A DNA stretch of 64,000 nucleotides from Verrucomicrobiia bacterium (GTDB taxonomy: Bacteria > Verrucomicrobiota > Verrucomicrobiia > Verrucomicrobiales > Akkermansiaceae), in assembly GCA_947462875.1 (NCBI GenBank), contig CANHQJ010000022.1, positions 1-64,000 of the forward strand, written 5' to 3'. Below are positions 46,679 to 56,476 of this stretch, in pieces (the stretch's first letter is position 1; each line of letters begins with the position of its first letter). The position numbers were made by a program, and so were the translations under genes. Under the pieces are notes generated by a model. The model was given only the letters and a program-made list of their open reading frames with translations, was not told where the DNA came from and made no database searches.

Positions 46679-47101
46679 ATGGACATTCAAATTGCATCCC
46701 TCTGTGACTTCGCTGCTGACTACCAGGGCAAACTGGTAGTGACTGGCGTGTTCGATACCCTTGCTGCCCGCGCCATGCCGGTGGTGCATCCGCATTGCGC
46801 TCTGGCGCTGCGCTTCTGCTTCACGCCGGATGATGCCGGACGCCACAAGCTCTCCATCACCATCATCGATGAGGACGGCAACGCTCTCGACCCGAACAAC
46901 ATGCCGATCGAGCCTGAGTTCGATGTGGCTCTGCCGAACAACGTGCCTTTCCTGACGCGCAACCTGATTCTCAATCTGCAAGGTCTGCGTTTCCCGAATG
47001 CCGGCATTTATTCGGTGGACGTAGGTTGCGACGGCGAAGTGATGGCCCGCATCCCGATCCGCATTCTGCAAGTCAATGCCGATGGCAAGCCGGTGAACTG
47101 A
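46679..47101 (+). CDS. DUF6941 family protein
   Basis: A 140-residue soluble protein beginning MDIQIASLCDFAADYQGKL. It has strand-rich segments (LVVTGVFDTLAARAMPVVHPHCALALRFCF in outline; HKLSITIIDEDGN; FLTRNLILNLQGLRFPNAGIYSVDV) that fit the DUF6941 family, which is found in many phyla without a known role. The long frame reaches 38 codons further upstream without similarity. It has its own terminator downstream. The 245-base upstream gap is divergent with the epimerase operon and holds no further gene. Confidence 0.7.
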   Translation: MDIQIASLCDFAADYQGKLVVTGVFDTLAARAMPVVHPHCALALRFCFTPDDAGRHKLSITIIDEDGNALDPNNMPIEPEFDVALPNNVPFLTRNLILNLQGLRFPNAGIYSVDVGCDGEVMARIPIRILQVNADGKPVN

Positions 47102-47124
47102 GTTTTACCACCGAACAACTTTCA

Positions 47125-47154
47125 GGAGGGACGTTTGCGCGTCCCTCCTTTTTT
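47125..47154 (+). terminator. Intrinsic terminator after the DUF6941 gene
   Basis: GGAGGGACG (47125-47133) pairs with CGTCCCTCC (47140-47148), followed by six T. It lies 24 bases past the DUF6941 stop. Confidence 0.9.
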
Positions 47155-47217
47155 GTTGTCGATCGTTTCTGGTCTTTTGCTTGAGATTCGTCGCGTGTCA
47201 TGATATGGTGGCGCTTC

Positions 47218-48024
47218 ATGAAAGACATCGACTGCGTACTGATCACGGGAGCCTCGGCAGGGTTGGGAGAGGAGTTTGCGCGGCAACTCGCATCGCGCGC
47301 GCGCAGCATGGTGCTCGTCGCACGTCGTGGCGACCGCCTGTCGGCGCTCGCCGGAGAACTGGCGGCCAGCGCCGACGTGAAAGTGCGTTGTTTCGAAGCC
47401 GACCTCGCCGATCCGGAACAGCGCGTGCAGTTGTTCGAGGCACTCGAGGAGAAATCTTTGTTTCCCGATCTGCTCATCAATAACGCCGGCATGGGCGACT
47501 ACGGGACATTTGTCGAGGCGGACTGGGAAAAGCTTGAAACCATGATGCGCCTGAACATGGAAGGACTCACGCATCTCACCCACCTGTTTCTGCCCGCCAT
47601 GCGCGAGCGCCGGCGTGGCGCGATCATGAACATCAGCTCGCTCGCCAGCATCCTGCCCATCCCCGACTTCGCCGTTTATGCCGCGACCAAGGCCTACGTC
47701 TCCAGCTTTTCCGAAGCCCTGCGCATCGAGCTGCGCGAGGATGGCATTTCCGTGCTGGCGGTCTGCCCCGGCCCGGTGCACACCGAATTCGGCAGCGTGG
47801 CGGCGCGTGGCCCGGGGGATGCCTTCGATGGCATGCGCGAGTGGTTCTACGTTCGCAAAGAACAAGTCGTGGCCGAAGCGATCCGCGCGATGGATGCCGA
47901 CCACGCCCGGGTCTATCCCGGCTGGCAAATCGCACTCGCCGCCGCCGGCATCTCGCTCTTGCCGCTGGCGCTGCTGCGTCTGATCATGGCCACCCGGCCG
48001 CGACGCGTGAGAGAACCCGATTGA
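47218..48024 (+). CDS. Short-chain dehydrogenase/reductase
   Basis: A 268-residue NAD(P)-dependent oxidoreductase. The cofactor site is TGASAGLG near residue 10, followed by the NNAG-type motif LLINNAGMG (about residue 88), the catalytic Ser in MNISSLAS (about 140), and Tyr/Lys in YAATK (about 155). After the core, a hydrophobic C-terminal helix (AAAGISLLPLALLRLIM) ends with a basic tail, which suggests membrane attachment. I start at MKDID (47218), six codons into the frame. The substrate is unknown. It stands between the DUF6941 terminator and a tRNA gene. Confidence 0.88.
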   Translation: MKDIDCVLITGASAGLGEEFARQLASRARSMVLVARRGDRLSALAGELAASADVKVRCFEADLADPEQRVQLFEALEEKSLFPDLLINNAGMGDYGTFVEADWEKLETMMRLNMEGLTHLTHLFLPAMRERRRGAIMNISSLASILPIPDFAVYAATKAYVSSFSEALRIELREDGISVLAVCPGPVHTEFGSVAARGPGDAFDGMREWFYVRKEQVVAEAIRAMDADHARVYPGWQIALAAAGISLLPLALLRLIMATRPRRVREPD

Positions 48025-48110
48025 GAAAAGCTGCGGAAAATTTCGATGACAAGAGATTTTCCCTTGCCAAATCGCAATCCAATCCCTATCAATCGCGCCC
48101 CGCCACGTCA

Positions 48111-48185
48111 GCGCGATTAGCTCAGTGGTAGAGCACATCCTTCACACGGATGGGGTCGCAGGTTCGAACCCTGCATCGCGCACCA
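48111..48185 (+). tRNA. tRNA-Val (anticodon CAC)
   Basis: The acceptor stem pairs GCGCGAT (48111-48117) with ATCGCGC (48175-48181), with discriminator A and an encoded CCA (48183-48185). The anticodon loop TTCACAC holds CAC at 48143-48145, reading GUG. The D-arm AGCTCAGTGGTAGAGC and T-arm GGTTCGAACC are canonical. Confidence 0.97.
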
Positions 48186-48206
48186 TGGTGTTTTTTCGGG
48201 AAAGTG

Positions 48207-50825
48207 TTAGCTTTCGCGTTTTCTTGCCGCTTTTTTGGCTGCTTTTTTCGCCACTTTTTTCGCGGGAGCGGGGCTGCCCTCGGTAGGGACGGCCGCTTTG
48301 GGGACGCGGGGCTCGCGCTCGGGGAAATCGAAGCCGATCTTGTAGGACTTCGGATCGAGCTGGAGGTAGGCGTCGAACTTGCGTTTGGTTTTGTTAGAGA
48401 CAAAGCCTTTGAGCAGATTGGTTTTTCCTTCGCTGAGCAGCTTGAGTATTTCTTCGGCGGGCAGTTCTTTTTGCAGGATGGAGCGACCGATGCGCAGTCC
48501 GTCTTTGTCCTTGGGCGTGACGATGGAGGGAACGTAGTAGGCTTTTTCGTTGGCGTACACTTTGGCTGGTTTTCCATCCGGTAGGGTGGCGGTGCCGATG
48601 AGCATTTCCTCGGTGAGCTCTACTTTGGCATCGGAGTCTTCGTTATCGAACTGGAAGTTGATCTTGAATTTTTCATCGAGCTTGAGCGAGGCATCGAAGG
48701 GTTTGTTGAAGCGCGACTTGAAGCCGGTGAGCGGGCCGACGATGCCTTTGGTGAGAAGCTCGCGGGCTTCGTCCAGCGAGAGCTCGCGTGAGGCGATGTG
48801 TTTCTTGAAGGAAAATTTGCAATCCGGCGTGCGGCACTCGAAGGTGGCATCGGTTTGTTTCAGTTCGGTGGCACCGCATTTCGGACACGGGGCCTTGAGG
48901 TCCGGGAAATTTTGTCCTTTGGAGGCTTCCGCGTGGCTGCGGGCTTTTTCGACAATCTCGCGGGTGTAGGCCTGGATTTCCTTCATGAACACATCGCGGC
49001 TGAGTTCGCCGTGTTCCATCTGGCGGAGTTTGTATTCCCAATCACCGGTGAGGGCGGGGGAGCTGAGGCCATCGATTTTCATCTCACGCACGATGCGGAT
49101 GAGGGTCATGCCATTGGGGGTCACATGGAGATCGCGGCCATCGCGGGCGAGGTATTTTTGGGAAATGAGGCCCTCGATGATGGCGGCGCGGGTGGCGGGT
49201 GTGCCCAGGCCGCGCTCGGCCATGGCTTCGGCGAGCGCTTCGTCATCGACCAATTTCCCGGCACCTTCCATGGCGGAGAGCAGGGTGGCTTCGTTGAAGC
49301 GGGCGGGTGGCTTGGTGGTATCGGCCTTGACTTCCACCTCGATGGCTTCGGCTTTTTCGCCCGCGGTGATGCCGACGAGTTCGTCCTTGTTCGCAGCGAC
49401 GCCGATGCGGCGGCCGTACACTTCCATCCAGCCGGGTTTGACGAGGACCTTGCCATTGGTTTGGAAGGTATCGGTCAGTGCGGGTGTGTGCACGATGCGG
49501 GTGAGGCGGCGTGTGAGTTCGAACTCGGCGGCGGGGTAAAACACGGCGATGAAGCGCTTGGCGACGAGGTCATAGACCTTGGCCTCGAGGTCGTTGAGTT
49601 TGCTGAAGGCACCGGTGGGGATGATGGCAAAGTGGTCGCTGACTTTTTTATCGTCGAACACGCGTTTGGATTTTGTCAGTTGCGGACCGTTCGCTTCCTT
49701 GCCATTCAGCACGGCTTTGGCGTAGGGGGCGAGCGAGGGGAAGCCGCTGACGATATCGGAAAGGGTGGTGCGCACGGTGCCGACGTAGTCCTCCGGCAGG
49801 TACTTGGAGTCCGTTCGCGGATAAGTCAGCATCTTGTGCTTTTCATACAGCGCCTGCGCGATTTGCAGGGTGGACTTGGCAGAGAGGCCGAGGCGGGATG
49901 AGGCATCGCGCTGGAGGGAAGTGAGGTCGTAGAGTTGTGGCGCGATCTGGGTTTGCGGCTTGGTTTCCTCCGTGACGGTGCCGGACTTCCCGAGGCAGCG
50001 TTGTTTGATTTCTTCGGCTTGCTGGGCGTTCCAGATGCGCTCGGCCTTACCGTGCGGTTTGGTTTCGTCTTTTTTGAATGCTTCGTCGATCCAGGTGGCG
50101 GGATATTGGCCCTTGGCGACCTTGAATTCGGCACTGACTTCCCAATACGCTTGGGGAATGAAGGCTTGGATTTCGGCCTCGCGCTGGGCGAGGATGGAGA
50201 GGGTGGGGGTTTGCACGCGACCGGCGGCGGTGATGTTGAACCCACCGTGGCGCGAGCGGAAGCAGGTGAGGGCGCGGGTGGAGTTGAGTCCGACGAGCCA
50301 ATCGGCCTCCGAGCGGCACTTGGCGGCATCGGCGAGGTGTTTCATGGCGGAGGACGGGCGCAGGTGTTCCCAGGCTTCCAGGATGGCACCTTGGGTCATC
50401 GACTGCATCCACAGTCGTTTGATCGGTTTTTCGATTTTGCCGTATTCGATGATGTATTGGAAAATCAATTCGCCTTCGCGGCCCGCATCGCAGGCGTTGA
50501 TGATTTCGCTGACGTCCTTGCGTTTGGCGAGCTTGAGCACTTGTTTGAGGCGGGCTTCCGAGTCCGCAATGGGATCGAGATCGAAGTGTGGCGGGATGGC
50601 GGGCAGCACATCGAATTTCCAGGGCAGGTTCTTGCCATTCGGGCCCTGCGGCATGCGCAATTCGATCAAATGTCCGACGGCGGAGGTGATGATGGCCTTT
50701 TCATTTTCGAACCACGTATCACGTCCGGAGCCTTCCTTTTCAAATTTCCCCAGGGGTTTGGCGAGAGCGCGACTGAGGTCGGTCATGACGCTGGGTTTTT
50801 CGGCAATGATCAGAATTTTTCCCAT
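48207..50825 (-). CDS. topB: DNA topoisomerase III (type IA)
   Basis: An 872-residue type IA topoisomerase that removes DNA crossings in replication and recombination. The TOPRIM domain opens the protein ([23 protein letters not shown] near residue 115). The active-site Tyr lies in [16 protein letters not shown] (about 335), and [15 protein letters not shown] follows. A zinc-ribbon-like region has [10 protein letters not shown] and a second Cys pair, then two to three domain repeats ([30 protein letters not shown]). It ends with a Lys/Ala-rich tail ([19 protein letters not shown]). The domain order fits TopB rather than TopA. Confidence 0.93.
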   Translation of the reverse strand: MGKILIIAEKPSVMTDLSRALAKPLGKFEKEGSGRDTWFENEKAIITSAVGHLIELRMPQGPNGKNLPWKFDVLPAIPPHFDLDPIADSEARLKQVLKLAKRKDVSEIINACDAGREGELIFQYIIEYGKIEKPIKRLWMQSMTQGAILEAWEHLRPSSAMKHLADAAKCRSEADWLVGLNSTRALTCFRSRHGGFNITAAGRVQTPTLSILAQREAEIQAFIPQAYWEVSAEFKVAKGQYPATWIDEAFKKDETKPHGKAERIWNAQQAEEIKQRCLGKSGTVTEETKPQTQIAPQLYDLTSLQRDASSRLGLSAKSTLQIAQALYEKHKMLTYPRTDSKYLPEDYVGTVRTTLSDIVSGFPSLAPYAKAVLNGKEANGPQLTKSKRVFDDKKVSDHFAIIPTGAFSKLNDLEAKVYDLVAKRFIAVFYPAAEFELTRRLTRIVHTPALTDTFQTNGKVLVKPGWMEVYGRRIGVAANKDELVGITAGEKAEAIEVEVKADTTKPPARFNEATLLSAMEGAGKLVDDEALAEAMAERGLGTPATRAAIIEGLISQKYLARDGRDLHVTPNGMTLIRIVREMKIDGLSSPALTGDWEYKLRQMEHGELSRDVFMKEIQAYTREIVEKARSHAEASKGQNFPDLKAPCPKCGATELKQTDATFECRTPDCKFSFKKHIASRELSLDEARELLTKGIVGPLTGFKSRFNKPFDASLKLDEKFKINFQFDNEDSDAKVELTEEMLIGTATLPDGKPAKVYANEKAYYVPSIVTPKDKDGLRIGRSILQKELPAEEILKLLSEGKTNLLKGFVSNKTKRKFDAYLQLDPKSYKIGFDFPEREPRVPKAAVPTEGSPAPAKKVAKKAAKKAARKRES

Positions 50826-50911
50826 GAGAGTTAGTACAAAAGTGAAGTGTGTGACAGGTCACTAGGGCTCGAAATCAGCCGATTGCAAGACTTTTTTGTC
50901 ACGACCGCCGA

Positions 50912-51619
50912 TCAGGCGAGTGCCGAGGCGAGACTTTTGAACATGTAGTAACCCCAGCCGAAGTCGGGGGTGAGGTTCCAGTCGGGATCGTAGTGGTGGT
51001 TTTTCTGGATGAAACGCTCGGGGTGGGGCATGAGGCCGAAGGCGCGGCCCGTGGGGTCTTGGAGACCGGCGATCGCGAGCGTGGAGCCGTTGAAGTTTTC
51101 GGCGTAGGTGAGGGCCACGTTGCCGTTGGCGAGGTAGGTTTCGGCATCGCCGGGGAAGGTGACGAAGCGGCCCTCGGCGTGGGCGACGGGAAGCTCGAAT
51201 TCCTCGGGCAGACCTTGCAGGTAGGGGCTGGAGGAATTTTTCACCTGCAGCTTGGCCCAGCGGCAGACGAAGCGCTCGGTGGTGTTGTCGATGAGGCTGC
51301 CGGTCGGGAGGATGCCGAGTTTGGTCAGGATTTGGAAGCCATTGCAGATGCCGAAGGTAAAGCCTCCGCGGGCGTGGTGATTCTGGATGGCATCGCCGAG
51401 TTTCGATTCGGTGACGAGTTGCGCGAGGCGACCGGACATGACGTAGTCGCCGTAACTGAAGCCGCCGGAAAACATCACGAGCTGGGATTTTTCAATGTCG
51501 GCCACGGTGGCATCGGCGATGGGCACGATGGCGGTGGTGAAGCCGACGAGTTGGAGGGCGCGGGCGGTTTCGGCATCACAGTTGGTGCCGGGGTATTTGA
51601 GCAAAGTCGCGTGTGGCAT
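50912..51619 (-). CDS. purQ: Phosphoribosylformylglycinamidine synthase subunit PurQ
   Basis: The glutaminase subunit for the fourth step of purine synthesis. A 235-residue class I glutamine amidotransferase: YPGTNCDAETARAL at the start, the oxyanion strand MFSGGFSYGDYVMSG, the nucleophile elbow FGICNGFQIL (Cys near residue 90) and the HPERF box (about 207). It stands alone here; purL and purS are not adjacent, while guaB and guaA are elsewhere in the window. The long upstream frame is antisense-type shadow; the ATG at 51619 is right for the family. Confidence 0.95.
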   Translation of the reverse strand: MPHATLLKYPGTNCDAETARALQLVGFTTAIVPIADATVADIEKSQLVMFSGGFSYGDYVMSGRLAQLVTESKLGDAIQNHHARGGFTFGICNGFQILTKLGILPTGSLIDNTTERFVCRWAKLQVKNSSSPYLQGLPEEFELPVAHAEGRFVTFPGDAETYLANGNVALTYAENFNGSTLAIAGLQDPTGRAFGLMPHPERFIQKNHHYDPDWNLTPDFGWGYYMFKSLASALA

Positions 51620-51701
51620 GTTACGGTTCGGGTGGATCGTCAAAGCGTTCTTGTAATGGCAAAGTCCTGTGGCGGCAATCGTGTATTTTTGTTTTTTGCG
51701 G

Positions 51702-52859
51702 CTAGGCGGGAAGGCTTGCGGTGGCGAAGCCGCGGGCCCATTGGTCGGCGGCGAGGATGGGCACGAGTTCGCTGGCGTCCTGCACCACATGTGCCTGCAT
51801 GGTTTTTTCCACCAAGTGCCAGATGCCGGGGAAGGGGATGCGCCCGGCGACGAAGGCATCCACGGCGATTTCATTTGCGGCATTGAAGACGGCGGGCAAT
51901 GTGCCGCCGCGGGTGCCTGCTTCGCGCGCGAGGCGCAGGGCGGGGAAATCGTTCTCGCGCGGGGCGATGAATTCGAGTTGCGCCAGCTCTTCAAAACGCA
52001 GTGGCTTGAGCCCGCCGCGCAGGCGTTTCGGCCAGGTGAGGGCGTATTGGATGGGGAAACACATGTCCGTATGGCTCATCTGCGCGAGCACCGAACCATC
52101 GATGAACTCCACCATCGAGTGGATGATGCTTTGCGGGTGGACGATGACATCGATGCGATCCATGCCGATGCCGAAAAGCCAGCGCGCTTCGATCATTTCG
52201 AGGCCTTTGTTGAAGAGAGAGGCGGAGTCGATGGTGATCTTGCGGCCCATCTCCCATGTCGGATGTTTCAGCGCCTGTGCCAAAGTCACGTGCGCCAGGT
52301 CTGCGGCCGGAGTATTGCGAAACGGTCCGCCGGATGCGGTGAGAATGAGGCGGGAAATTTCCGCCGCGCCGCCACGATGGCCATCGAGGCACTGGAAGAT
52401 CGCGTTGTGCTCGCTATCCACTGGTAACAACTGTACTCCGGCCCGTTGCGCTTCACGCGTCACGATCTCTCCTGCCATAACGAGAATTTCCTTGCTGGCC
52501 ACGGCGAGATCCTTGCCCGCGCGGATCGCGGCGAGCGCGGGCTGGAGACCGGCGGTGCCGACGATGGCCACCAAAACGGCATCCGCTTCCGCGAGGCTCG
52601 CCAGCTCGATCAGGCCGGCTTCACCGAGATAAAGACTGACATCGGAGGGCAGCAGCGAGCGCAATGCGTCGGCGCGGCTGCTGTCATAGAGTGCGACGTG
52701 TTTTACGCCTGTGTCGTGTACTTGTTGTGCCAGTTTTTCGATATTGCCATGCGCGGCGAGGGCGATGATTTGCAATTCCTCCGGCAGATCCCGGGCAACC
52801 TTGAGCGTCGAACAGCCGATCGATCCGGTGGAGCCTAACAAAACGATTTTTTTGGGCAT
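51702..52859 (-). CDS. dxr: 1-deoxy-D-xylulose 5-phosphate reductoisomerase
   Basis: Makes 2-C-methyl-D-erythritol 4-phosphate, the first committed step of the MEP pathway. A 385-residue enzyme with the NADPH site LLGSTGSIGCSTL at the N-terminus, VDSEHNAIFQCL (metal site, about residue 148), SGGPFRN, HPTWEMGRKITIDSA and the final AAADQWARG-like end. It starts two bases after the stop of cdsA, so the two genes are coupled. Confidence 0.97.
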   Translation of the reverse strand: MPKKIVLLGSTGSIGCSTLKVARDLPEELQIIALAAHGNIEKLAQQVHDTGVKHVALYDSSRADALRSLLPSDVSLYLGEAGLIELASLAEADAVLVAIVGTAGLQPALAAIRAGKDLAVASKEILVMAGEIVTREAQRAGVQLLPVDSEHNAIFQCLDGHRGGAAEISRLILTASGGPFRNTPAADLAHVTLAQALKHPTWEMGRKITIDSASLFNKGLEMIEARWLFGIGMDRIDVIVHPQSIIHSMVEFIDGSVLAQMSHTDMCFPIQYALTWPKRLRGGLKPLRFEELAQLEFIAPRENDFPALRLAREAGTRGGTLPAVFNAANEIAVDAFVAGRIPFPGIWHLVEKTMQAHVVQDASELVPILAADQWARGFATASLPA

Positions 52860-52861
52860 GA

Positions 52862-53752
52862 TCAGAGAAAAAGAATGACGTAGAGATAGACCGCGGGGGC
52901 GGTGAAACAGAGGCTATCGATGAGATCCATGGCACCGCCGATGCCCGGCAGGGAGTGGCCCGAGTCCTTCACGGCGAGCGCGCGTTTCCACAGGCTCTCC
53001 GCAAGATCGCCGACCACGGCGAGCAAGGCGACGATCTGGCTCAGCACGATCACATGCAGCCACGAGGGGAAAATCGCCAGCTGCGCGGGGAACAGTTGAT
53101 ACAGACCGCCACCAATGAGCAGGGCGAACACCAGGGCACCGGCAAAACCTTCCCAGGTCTTGGCGGGGCTGATGTGCGGAATCATCTTGTGCTTGCCGAT
53201 CAGCGAGCCGGTGATGTAGGCGCCCATATCGGTGAATTTCGTGACGGCGATGCACCAAAGCAGCACGTAGGCTCCGGGGAGGGAGCCATCATAGGCAGGG
53301 GCGAAGTCGAGCCGCGCGGTGAAGTAAAACATCCACGTCAGCCACAGGCCGCCCAGCATGGTGGAGGTCACGGCCAGCACGCTTTGCGCGCCCTCGATGG
53401 GACGCCGCAGTTGCAAGATCAGGGTGCCGGCGACGAGGAAAAAGATCAGCGCGAAGTCCAGCTCGGCGGGAATCGCTTTTCCCTGAAGCAGGAAATACGA
53501 GACGCCCGCTCCGTAGCCGAGGCTGAGGAAAAGCAACCAGGCGCGGTGCACCGGGATGCCGCTTTGATGCGACAGATGGCAGAACTCCACCACCGCCCAG
53601 ATTGCGAGAAAGCCAATCAGCGCAAGGTGCGCCCAGGGTTTCATCGAGCCGAACGCAATCCCCACGACGCCCCATAGCAGCAGGGTGCTGAAGGTGCGAC
53701 GGAAAAACGTCTGCGATTTGCTGGAGGCCGCGGGTGCGTCAGGCATGGGCAA
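52862..53752 (-). CDS. cdsA: Phosphatidate cytidylyltransferase
   Basis: Makes CDP-diacylglycerol from phosphatidate and CTP, for phospholipid synthesis in the inner membrane. A 296-residue protein with about seven to eight membrane helices. The signature lies near the C-terminus: KTWEGFAGALVFALLIGGG and the later DSLCFTAPAVYLYVILF; SHSL...GGAMDLIDS gives the metal-binding Asp residues (GHSLPGIGGAMDLID). A second ATG at 53746 is possible. It is coupled to dxr, a common order cdsA-dxr. Confidence 0.94.
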   Translation of the reverse strand: MPMPDAPAASSKSQTFFRRTFSTLLLWGVVGIAFGSMKPWAHLALIGFLAIWAVVEFCHLSHQSGIPVHRAWLLFLSLGYGAGVSYFLLQGKAIPAELDFALIFFLVAGTLILQLRRPIEGAQSVLAVTSTMLGGLWLTWMFYFTARLDFAPAYDGSLPGAYVLLWCIAVTKFTDMGAYITGSLIGKHKMIPHISPAKTWEGFAGALVFALLIGGGLYQLFPAQLAIFPSWLHVIVLSQIVALLAVVGDLAESLWKRALAVKDSGHSLPGIGGAMDLIDSLCFTAPAVYLYVILFL

Positions 53753-53820
53753 GGATTCCAGTCGGATTTGCTCTCCTGTGCAATCTTAAACTGGCGAATG
53801 CGATCGTTTCGTCAGGACAC

Positions 53821-53853
53821 AAAAAAAGGCACCACAGCGGGTGCCTTTTTTTT
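53821..53853 (-). terminator. Intrinsic terminator after rpsU
   Basis: GGCACC (53828-53833) and GGTGCC (53840-53845) pair, flanked by A7 and T8. On the minus strand it follows the rpsU stop at 53868 after 15 bases and carries a T-run. Confidence 0.85.
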
Positions 53854-53867
53854 CAGGAGACCGGATT

Positions 53868-54083
53868 TCAATCCACTGCCTCGTCGAGGATCAGGGTCGG
53901 CTTGTCCGTCGAGAAGCGCCAGCGCAGTTTGTTGCGCTTTGAAGCGGTGCGGAGCTTGCGTTTGAAGCGATCGCTGGGAGTTTCAAAAGCGCGGCGACGA
54001 CGGATTTCCTCGAGAATGCCTTCGGCATCGAGTTTGGTTTTGAGACGTTTGAGGGCCCGATCGACTGGCTCTCCTTTTTTCAT
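53868..54083 (-). CDS. rpsU: Ribosomal protein bS21
   Basis: A 71-residue small-subunit protein involved in recognising mRNA starts. The sequence KGEPVDRALKRLKTKLDAEG and then RRRRAFETPSDRFKRKL is the bS21 pattern; the C-terminus is longer than in Enterobacteria, with an acidic end. I start at the ATG at 54083 because GGAG lies six bases upstream, whereas the next ATG (54098) has no such site. It has its own terminator and is divergent from rodA. Confidence 0.92.
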   Translation of the reverse strand: MKKGEPVDRALKRLKTKLDAEGILEEIRRRRAFETPSDRFKRKLRTASKRNKLRWRFSTDKPTLILDEAVD

Positions 54084-54273
54084 AGTCACTCCGCGCATGC
54101 TGCTAGATTGGTTATAGTTTGGTTGAAAATTTCGGTTGGGGGGCGGATGCTTGGGGAAAAAGAGGGGATTGTCAAGAAGGAAACTGCAAAGAAATGCGTT
54201 TTTTTTGGCAATAGGAAAACAGTGACTTGCCACGGTGGGGATGTTCGGGCATGGTGCGCCTTGTCGTTTTTCC

Positions 54274-55485
54274 ATGTCGCCCATTTTACGCAAAATCCTA
54301 GGAATGAATTGGGTGCTGGTGTTGCTCATGTACGCGCTGCTGATTTTCGGCATCTACGCGATCGAGAGTGCCGCGCGCCATCTGCCCGTGAGCGCGAAGC
54401 TGCTGGAGGAGTTCGGCACGCCGGGGGCGTATTACGCGGACTTGCAGAAGCGCTGGATCGTCTATGGCTCGGTGGTGTATTTTGCGACGGCTCTGATCGA
54501 TTACCGGTGGATTCGCTGGCTGGCGCTGCCGATTTATGCGGTAAGTTTGTTTTTCATGGCGCGTGTGATGGGCAGTGATGACGAGGTGCACCAGTTGCGG
54601 CTCGGTCCCATCATTTTCCAACCGGCGCAATTGGGGGTGACTTCGGGGGTGCTCATGATCGCGTGGTTGTTGCAGGATCTGCCGCGGCTGCACCGGATCT
54701 TCGGATTGCCCATCGTGCGCATCGGCCTCATCGGCGCGCTCTCGGGGGTGCCGTTCTTGATGGTGATGAGCATGGGCGACATGGGCTCCGCCCTGGTATG
54801 GCTGCCTGTGGCCCTGGTGGCGTTGCTCATAGGCGGGGTGCCGTTTCGCTATCTGAGTTTGATGGCGATCGTGGCCTTTGGGTGCATTCCGATGATATAC
54901 ATGGTGGTACTGCCCAAGGTTTCCAAGCGGGGTCCTGAGCGGATCCAGTTGTATCTGGACATGTTGCAGGACAAGCCTGTGGACATCGCCGGGCCGGCGT
55001 ATGCGGCGTATTATGTCTCGATGGCGGTGGGCAAGGCGGGCATGATAGGAAATGGCTGGAACGCACCGGCGGAGCGTGGCTCGCTGCACGGTAAGCGCTA
55101 CATTCCGTGGAAAACGGCACACAACGATTTCATTTTTGCGGTGGTCGCGGAGGAGTTCGGCTTCCGCGGCAGTTTGTTTCTGATCACGGCTTTCGCGGCG
55201 CTGTTGATTCTTTGTCTGTATGTGTCGTTTTACAGCAGGGATCTGACCGGGCGATTGGTGGTGGCCTGCGTGGTGGCTTTCTTTTTCGCGCACATCTTCG
55301 AGAACATCGGCATGTGTGTGTTGATCATGCCGATCACGGGCATTCCGTTGCCCCTGATCAGCTACTCCGGAACCTTTGCCGTGATGTGCATGTTCATGCT
55401 CGGTCTGGTGCAGAGCGTGTGGATTCATCGCAACTCGATGGAAATCGTGAAAGTATCCTCTTCCGACGTCGATTTGCTGCGGTGA
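54274..55485 (+). CDS. rodA: SEDS glycosyltransferase RodA
   Basis: A 403-residue inner-membrane peptidoglycan polymerase for cell elongation, in the SEDS family. About ten membrane helices are visible. Characteristic segments are QPAQLGVTSGVLM, the catalytic-loop region ending in HNDFIFAVVAEEFGF (about residue 285) and the FtsW/RodA signature HIFENIGMCVLIMPITGIPLPLISYSGT (landmark only). Its normal partner, PBP2 (mrdA), is not adjacent in this window. I use the ATG at 54274; the frame adds 13 residues upstream. It is followed by a strong nested-hairpin terminator. Confidence 0.92.
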   Translation: MSPILRKILGMNWVLVLLMYALLIFGIYAIESAARHLPVSAKLLEEFGTPGAYYADLQKRWIVYGSVVYFATALIDYRWIRWLALPIYAVSLFFMARVMGSDDEVHQLRLGPIIFQPAQLGVTSGVLMIAWLLQDLPRLHRIFGLPIVRIGLIGALSGVPFLMVMSMGDMGSALVWLPVALVALLIGGVPFRYLSLMAIVAFGCIPMIYMVVLPKVSKRGPERIQLYLDMLQDKPVDIAGPAYAAYYVSMAVGKAGMIGNGWNAPAERGSLHGKRYIPWKTAHNDFIFAVVAEEFGFRGSLFLITAFAALLILCLYVSFYSRDLTGRLVVACVVAFFFAHIFENIGMCVLIMPITGIPLPLISYSGTFAVMCMFMLGLVQSVWIHRNSMEIVKVSSSDVDLLR

Positions 55486-55544
55486 TGAGAAAAATTGATA
55501 TTTTGGTTGATTCTTTGTCAATTTTTTCTAAATCTCTCCGCGTT

Positions 55545-55612
55545 CCCCGTCTTGGGAGTTGATCGAGAGTGTCTGGGGGGAGACTCTTGGTTGTCCAAGG
55601 CGGGGTTCTTTT
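55545..55612 (+). terminator. Nested-hairpin terminator downstream of rodA
   Basis: The outer stem pairs CCCCGTCTTGG (55545-55555) with CCAAGGCGGGG (55595-55605), 10 of 11 positions; inside, AGAG/CTCT and TCT/AGA form a second hairpin around GGGGGG. A T-rich run starts right after the outer stem (TTCTTTTTTT). It begins 60 bases after the rodA stop. The nested fold is more elaborate than a simple terminator, so a small RNA is possible. Confidence 0.7.
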
Positions 55613-56423
55613 TTTGTTAGAAAAGAAAAAACGTTGGAATTACAAGGATTTTCAAACTCTCTTTAACAGTCGATGTCCTACCTTATCAGTCTGATGATCT
55701 TACTTGTGTTGGGGTCCTGAATTCGGAATTCCTTGGCCCAAGAGAGGCGTGCGATGCGCGAAACTGTAGTGATGGGGCGTACAATGATGATGCCGTGTGG
55801 ATTACTCCGGATGTCATGCGTGCGATTCTAACATCCGGTGAATATCGCAACCAGGTTGCTTTTTCGCCGACGTGGAATTGTGGCGGCGGCGGAGTAATTT
55901 CCGGAAGGCAACGGGGCACATTCCCGGTAGTTGCCGATTCCCGGAGCTTTACTTCGCACCGGGATTGAAGGTTGTGGTCATGACGGTCATTCCGGCTCGG
56001 AGCGGGTCGCGGGTTGTCTACCACCGCCTTGTCCGGTTTGCTGGATTCTGGTGTTCTGAGACTTCGTCAGATTTGAGAATCCGATTAGCGATGACCCAGG
56101 CAAAAACTTGATGTTCCTACCAAAAGCGAAATCCCGGCGAAGATGAAGCCAGCCCCTGCTGGCCCATCATCGTGGAATCGACCTCCGTATGTCACTCAGT
56201 TCAATGGATTCCTCGACGCCACGGTTCCGGAAGAGTCATCAAGCCCGCGAAGCAACCGAGGACCACGGGAAAGACTCGCTTTCCGAAGAAGGTGGTGCCT
56301 GATGTGAGCCTCTTACGATCGCGGCGTCGCTTCAGGAGAAGGAACAGAGACGGGCAGATGTCGGGCTTTTTGCTACGGATCCTGAGGGGCGTCGTAGGTT
56401 GTTTTCCGGCCGCCGATGCGCAC
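55613..56423. other. Long stretch without a convincing gene
   Basis: About 800 bases. On the plus strand a frame runs open from about 55621 to 55968 (over 110 codons, TCVGVLNSEFLGPRE, then VWITPDVMRAILTSGEYR) but has no ATG or GTG near its beginning and no known family. The next open frame (55872-56111 region) is in another phase, suggesting a decayed gene with frameshifts. The rest shows no coding bias, RNA gene or repeat that I can identify. Confidence 0.5.
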
Positions 56424-56455
56424 AAAAAAACGCCCACCGTTGTGCGGTGGGCGTT
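56424..56455 (-). terminator. Intrinsic terminator after tsf
   Basis: AACGCCCACCG (56429-56439) pairs with CGGTGGGCGTT (56445-56455) around TTGTG, with A7 on the left, giving a T-run on the minus strand. It lies about 21 bases beyond the tsf stop. Confidence 0.9.
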
Positions 56456-56476
56456 GGGAAGTGTTGTGGCGGAGGT

